Origin: Betaproteobacteria bacterium
Lineage (GTDB): Bacteria > Pseudomonadota > Gammaproteobacteria > Burkholderiales > Rhodocyclaceae
Direction of reading: 5' to 3'
Assembly: GCA_016709965.1 (NCBI GenBank)
Contig: JADJLT010000001.1
Coordinates: 124,001 to 188,000 of the forward strand
Length of the DNA stretch: 64,000 bases
Shown in pieces: positions 60,196 through 64,000 of this stretch. The notes beneath the pieces are model-generated. The model did not search any database, was not told the DNA's origin, and saw only the letters and a program-made list of their open reading frames with translations. Every line of letters begins with the position of its first letter. The stretch's first letter is position 1. A program made the position numbers and the translations under genes.

Positions 60196-60444
60196 CTGTT
60201 TCTGGTGACAAGGCCCGGATAATAGTCACCGGAGAAGTTGGCGACGAGAATGCCACACGACATATTGATAATGGGTATAAATTCAGAGTTTATCCGACAT
60301 TAGGGCATGAAGCCGAAGATAACAGTCGCCTCCACCGGTTGAATCCGCAGCACAATACTCGCCACTCATATGGCAACGGCTGTACGGCAGCTCAGGCCGA
60401 CAACTAGCACCTTGCTATCCGGCCGGAATTAGTCCAAACAGCAG

Positions 60445-60999
60445 TTACCCTAGCTTGTAAGTGACTTTGGTATCGCTAACGATCAGCCGGCCCCGTTTGT
60501 GAAGCTCGGTAACCAAGCTTTCTACCTCAGCATCGGTATTCGGTTTCTGATGCTGCTTGAGCAGTGCTTTGATCGTGCTAGTCAACGTCGAGACTTTTCG
60601 TGGCCGGGATGCACCCCGTTTCTTTAAGTCTGACAAAACCAAGTCGATAGATGAGGATCCGCCATTGGTGGTTGCCTGAACAGGCTTTGGTGCTGAGGTG
60701 ACGTGACTGGGGCTTGGTGCTGTAATCGGTTGTTGGCCGAGATTACCTGGACATTGAAAGTTGCCCCGTTGGTTGAGGACAATCTGCATCTTTTCTTTAA
60801 TGGACTTGGAGCCCAGCAGGTGGTTGAGTGCTTTGCAGCACGCCACGCAGTTTCCATCGTCGTTCGTGCCACCGTTAGCGCTGGCCACCAGATGTTCAAC
60901 GGAGACTTCGGCTTTCGGCAAGGGTTTACGGCAGAAGAAGCATTGGCCCCCTTGGGCAAACAGTAGGCGGTCGAGGTGATTGGTCATGGAAGCAGTCAT
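60445..60999 (-). CDS. HNH endonuclease domain protein with C-terminal helical domain
   Basis: 184 residues from MTASMTNHLDRLLFAQGG. HNH zinc-type core: CFFCRKPLPKAEVSVEHLVA-SANGGTNDDGNCVACCKALN (CxxC, EH, GG..N..C..C). A Pro/Thr-rich linker follows, then a C-terminal winged-helix-like segment (TSTIKALLKQHQKPNTDAEVES ... RLIVSDTKVTYKLG). It lies downstream of the Panoptes-type effector, convergent. It could be a separate nuclease-based defence or a homing-type gene. Starts at 60987 or further upstream are possible. Confidence 0.7.
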   Translation of the reverse strand: MTASMTNHLDRLLFAQGGQCFFCRKPLPKAEVSVEHLVASANGGTNDDGNCVACCKALNHLLGSKSIKEKMQIVLNQRGNFQCPGNLGQQPITAPSPSHVTSAPKPVQATTNGGSSSIDLVLSDLKKRGASRPRKVSTLTSTIKALLKQHQKPNTDAEVESLVTELHKRGRLIVSDTKVTYKLG

Positions 61000-61265
61000 C
61001 GATTCTTGCCAAGAATACCCACAGCATAACACTGGGACGCAATCCGACGGATTGATGACCAAATCATTGCTAATGACCTAAGGCGGCTTTGGCGACTTCC
61101 AGACTGTTGCATTAGGCATCAGGTCGTTGTTCGGCCATTGGGGTCATTGGGAATCTGCGTCACCAACGGCCGAATTGAACAAATTACCGGTCCTTGCCTA
61201 GAACCACCTGGCACGTCAAGCGATAGGTGCCCCGCTCAAGTAGACGGCTCATAGTCTGATTGATT

Positions 61266-62879
61266 AGTCGGCGCTGCAAAAAGCCTGAAACGCCCACAAA
61301 CAGGAGATTTTCGCTGGAAATTCACCCCATGAAATCCCCGAGAAATTAAAATAATGGTCATAGAAACCTGAGAGAAATTGAGGGAAGTTCTGATGGCCAC
61401 CGACGATTTTTTCCGCGCCCGACTCGATCAGATGATTGATCTGCGGCACCCCTTGGCGGCGCTGGCCGGTCGGTTGCCGTGGGCGCAGATCGAAGCCGCT
61501 TTGGCGCCGGCCTTTGCCCGCAAGGATCGGTTGGGCCAAGTGATAGCCGGCAATGACCTATTTGGGACGACATTGGAGATTGCGGGTGCTGGCGTCAGTG
61601 CGGCAGGGCGCCCGCGCCTGCCGATCCGTCTGATGGCGGCACTGCTCTACCTCAAGCACGCCTTCAACCTGAGTGACGATGAACTTGCTGCCCGCTGGTC
61701 GGAGAACGTGGTCTGGCAATACTTCAGTGGCCGGGCGTACTACACGCCGAATTTTCCCTGCGATGCCACCCAGATTGGCCGCTTCCGCACCGCCATCGGC
61801 GAAGCCGGGGTTGAAGAATTGCTCAAGGCGACCATCGACACAGCCGTACAGACCAAGGCCGTACGTCCGGCGGAGTTCGAGCGCGTCATCGTCGATACGA
61901 CCGTCCAGGAGAAAGCTATCGCCCATCCGGTTGATAGCCGCTTGCTGGAAATCGCCCGTGCCAAGGTCGTGCAAGCTGCGAAGCGTGTTGGCATCAGCTT
62001 GAAACAGACCTTCGTCCGGGAGGGCAAGGAACTCCGCCGCAAGGCCGGTGGCTATGCCCACGCCAAACAGTTCAAGCGCCTGCGGCGTACGGTCAAACGC
62101 CAGCGCACCCTCCTCGGCGTCGTGCTGCGTGAAATCAAACGCAAACTGACGATGGCGACCAGTGAATCCCCGGGTGCCATCGCTCATCTGAACACGCTGC
62201 TCGAACGCGCCGAGCGCATCCGCCGGCAACAACCGAAGGACAAGAACAAGCTTTATGCCCTGCATGCACCGGAAGTCGAATGCATCGGCAAAGGCAAGGC
62301 GCGAAAGCCCTACGAGTTCGGCGTCAAGGCCAGCATCGCCGTGACCCACAAGAGCGGGCTGATGGTTGGGGCGAGGACCTTTCCCGGCAACCCTTACGAC
62401 GGTCACATTCTCTCGGCGCAACTCGAGCAGACGCGCATCCTGCTCGAAGATGTCGGGCGCGAGCCAAAGGAAGTCGTGGTTGATCTGGGCTTTCGCGGCG
62501 TGGATCGTGACAATCCTCGGGTGGAGATCATTCATCGCGGCAAGTACAAGTCGCTGACCAGGCAACAGCGCCGGTGGCTCAAGCGACGACAGGCGGTGGA
62601 GCCGGCGATTGGTCACCTCAAGTCGGATCACCGGATGGATCGTTGCTGGCTTAAGGGGCAACTGGGCGATGCGCTGCATGCCGTGCTGTGCGCTACGGGT
62701 TACAACAACCTGCGCTGGTTGCTACGGGCCATGGTCCGTCTGGGCTTGAAGGCCGCTTTTTTGCGCCCGGTTTTACTGGCACTGATTGCGCATCTCGACA
62801 GCGATCATCCCCGCTCAAATTCGATCAATCAGAATTTCCGGTCGGCCGGGGCGCTCGGATGAATTTTGCAGCGCCGACT
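61266..62879 (+). mobile_element. IS5-family insertion sequence, complete with target duplication
   Basis: The terminal inverted repeats AGTCGGCGCTGCAAAA (61266 onward) and TTTTGCAGCGCCGACT (ending 62879) are perfect over 16 bases. A 4-bp GATT direct repeat flanks both sides (61262-61265 and 62880-62883). 1614 bp with one intact transposase. This is the only element in the window with a clean target duplication, so it is the most recent simple insertion. Confidence 0.93.
61393..62862 (+). CDS. IS5-family transposase
   Basis: About 489 residues from MATDDFFRARLDQMIDLRHP. DDE elements: FERVIVDTTVQEKAIAHP (first Asp), VVVDLGFRGVDRDNP (second Asp), and AVEPAIGHLKSDHRMDRCWL (Glu in the ExxHxxK-like helix). 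An inserted basic helical region lies between (FKRLRRTVKRQRTLLGVVLR). Full length with intact ends, so likely active. Confidence 0.92.
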   Translation: MATDDFFRARLDQMIDLRHPLAALAGRLPWAQIEAALAPAFARKDRLGQVIAGNDLFGTTLEIAGAGVSAAGRPRLPIRLMAALLYLKHAFNLSDDELAARWSENVVWQYFSGRAYYTPNFPCDATQIGRFRTAIGEAGVEELLKATIDTAVQTKAVRPAEFERVIVDTTVQEKAIAHPVDSRLLEIARAKVVQAAKRVGISLKQTFVREGKELRRKAGGYAHAKQFKRLRRTVKRQRTLLGVVLREIKRKLTMATSESPGAIAHLNTLLERAERIRRQQPKDKNKLYALHAPEVECIGKGKARKPYEFGVKASIAVTHKSGLMVGARTFPGNPYDGHILSAQLEQTRILLEDVGREPKEVVVDLGFRGVDRDNPRVEIIHRGKYKSLTRQQRRWLKRRQAVEPAIGHLKSDHRMDRCWLKGQLGDALHAVLCATGYNNLRWLLRAMVRLGLKAAFLRPVLLALIAHLDSDHPRSNSINQNFRSAGALG

Positions 62880-63100
62880 GATTAGGCATTGAAGAGAGGT
62901 CATTTTTACCCATACCGAATAGGTTAAGTATCCCATCAGGTTGGGCTCGTAACTAACAAGGCTTTCTCTCGTTGTGGACTTACGTTTCGCAGGAATCATC
63001 GCGCGGCACAGCGCATCCTCGTTGGCGCAGTACGTTACAATCGCATTCGATGGGTGATAAGCCTTTGTATATGTGCGTTGCGCAGAGAGAACGATAATAA

Positions 63101-64000
63101 ATGGCGACAGAAAAGAGCGTTTCATTCAGATCGGATTTGGTATCAAACAGTCTCGATCTTATACAGAAGGTGGGCTTGCATTGCGCCAGAACATCACAGT
63201 TGATCGCAGGGATTGTTTCCCAGCTTGCTGTTTATACAGAAGAAGGCGTAGCCATGACGCCATCAGTATTTATCTGTAATTCCATCACTCAACTTGTCCA
63301 ACTCGCTGGCGTCGGCGAACATATCCCGCTATCGGCAGACGTACCGCTTGAGTCAGCAGGCCCCAAGGTCCTCAAAGCTGCTGCGCCGCTTTGCTCTGGT
63401 AACTGGCGGATTTATATTGAAAGATCAGCCAACGGAGAGACTTGTAAGTATGGCGTATTTTGCGGAACCAGCGACCCATCGTCTTTGACGATTGATGAAG
63501 TCATATTGGACGAATACACCGAATCCTTCCCAGTAATTCGTATTTCGCAAAGTGCGACCAATAAAGTCGAGGTGAGAACAAATAGGGGCGATGGTATTGA
63601 ATTTCGCTTTAATGACGATACCGACGTAGCCGAGATCAAGATTCATGAGCATATAAAATTGCTATCGGGGGCAATTTCTAACGGTAGCGGTCCGCAAAGT
63701 GAACTATTTGCCGGCTACATTGATCGCATCTTGTCGACCGCCATTAAAGACTGTCACGGAACACTGATTGCTGTTGTTCCGTCGAAAAATACGGTTGTTC
63801 CGGAAATACTCGCGGACAGCGTGGTCCTCGACCCACCTCTGCACCTCTATGAGCGATTCAAGAGGCATATAGATGAGGGTAAAACCGCTGCATCCGTTAG
63901 CCGTCTGCAGGCAGCATCCGAGTTGGTTTGCGGGTTTATAAGCAGCGATGGAATAACAGTATTTAACGATTCTGGCTACGTTCTCGGATACCGAGCGTTT
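63101..64000 (+). CDS. partial gene: candidate DAC-related sensor/effector protein
   Basis: The frame is open from the ATG at 63101 to the window end (300 codons, no stop). N-terminal part: MATEKSVSFRSDLVSNSLDL with a helical/beta mix. A later segment HGTLIAVVPSKNTVVPEILA, LLxxxF-like spacing, then ASELVCGFISSDGITVFNDSGYVLGYRAF resembles diadenylate-cyclase (DisA_N/DacA) fold elements ('G.livi...', 'iDGai.i...g.ilgyg') or the inactive DAC-derived sensors reported in bacterial conflict systems. Canonical DGA and RHR motifs are not seen before the window ends. AT-rich compared with neighbours. Assignment tentative. Confidence 0.45.
   Translation, partial: MATEKSVSFRSDLVSNSLDLIQKVGLHCARTSQLIAGIVSQLAVYTEEGVAMTPSVFICNSITQLVQLAGVGEHIPLSADVPLESAGPKVLKAAAPLCSGNWRIYIERSANGETCKYGVFCGTSDPSSLTIDEVILDEYTESFPVIRISQSATNKVEVRTNRGDGIEFRFNDDTDVAEIKIHEHIKLLSGAISNGSGPQSELFAGYIDRILSTAIKDCHGTLIAVVPSKNTVVPEILADSVVLDPPLHLYERFKRHIDEGKTAASVSRLQAASELVCGFISSDGITVFNDSGYVLGYRAF

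Overview
The window looks like a betaproteobacterial chromosome, most likely Rhodocyclales (Dechloromonas/Azonexus-like). This rests on the gene order UDG-uvrC-pgsA-tRNA-Gly-tRNA-Cys, the nagZ-acpS-pdxJ order, EarP next to an Arg32-type EF-P, and protein-level resemblance. The species assignment is inference.

Layout. Bases 1-22.4 kb are mostly core genome: glutathione-dependent formaldehyde oxidation (fghA, adhC) with a divergent LysR regulator cut by an IS21-family element; a DUF883 protein, a PsiF-repeat protein and an MFS transporter; a tRNA cluster; UDG-uvrC-pgsA; earP-efp; and nagZ-acpS-pdxJ. A 6.3-kb phage-satellite-like element sits inside tRNA-Cys (8.8-15.2 kb). It is bounded by exact 47-bp direct repeats and carries a tyrosine integrase, a terminase-small-subunit/Nu1-like gene and an HK97-type capsid gene, but no recognisable portal, large terminase or tail genes.

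From 22.4 kb to the end the window is an accessory island full of IS debris and nucleotide-centred conflict genes. In order: a decayed AbiE-like nucleotidyltransferase/antitoxin pair; a plasmid/ICE-like segment with an actin-type partition operon split by an IS21 remnant, a CFI-box protein, a Cas4-like nuclease and a tyrosine recombinase; a three-gene operon (toroid-repeat membrane protein, nucleotidyltransferase-like protein, nucleoside deoxyribosyltransferase-like protein); a 983-residue membrane protein with a TIR-like cytosolic domain; IS91, IS1595 and IS21 elements; a locus with an SAHH-like fragment, two secreted EEP-family genes (one broken) and a LOG/SLOG-family protein; a tightly overlapping four-gene operon (nucleotidyltransferase-like, SAICAR-synthetase-like, tandem AbrB-like, thymidylate-kinase-like); IS30, IS1182 and IS91 remnants; a CBASS operon (CD-NTase plus Cap15-like 2TM-beta effector) divergent from a Panoptes-type pair (mCpol plus 2TM-beta effector); an HNH endonuclease; a complete IS5-family element; and a final gene, cut by the window end, that may carry a DAC-related sensor domain.

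The strongest leads for new biology are the PurC-like/NTase/kinase operon (49.8-53.1 kb), the toroid/NTase/NDT operon (31.7-34.6 kb), the CBASS-Panoptes pairing (57.2-60.2 kb) and the reduced capsid-encoding tRNA-Cys element. All family calls were made by reading motifs; no database search was run.
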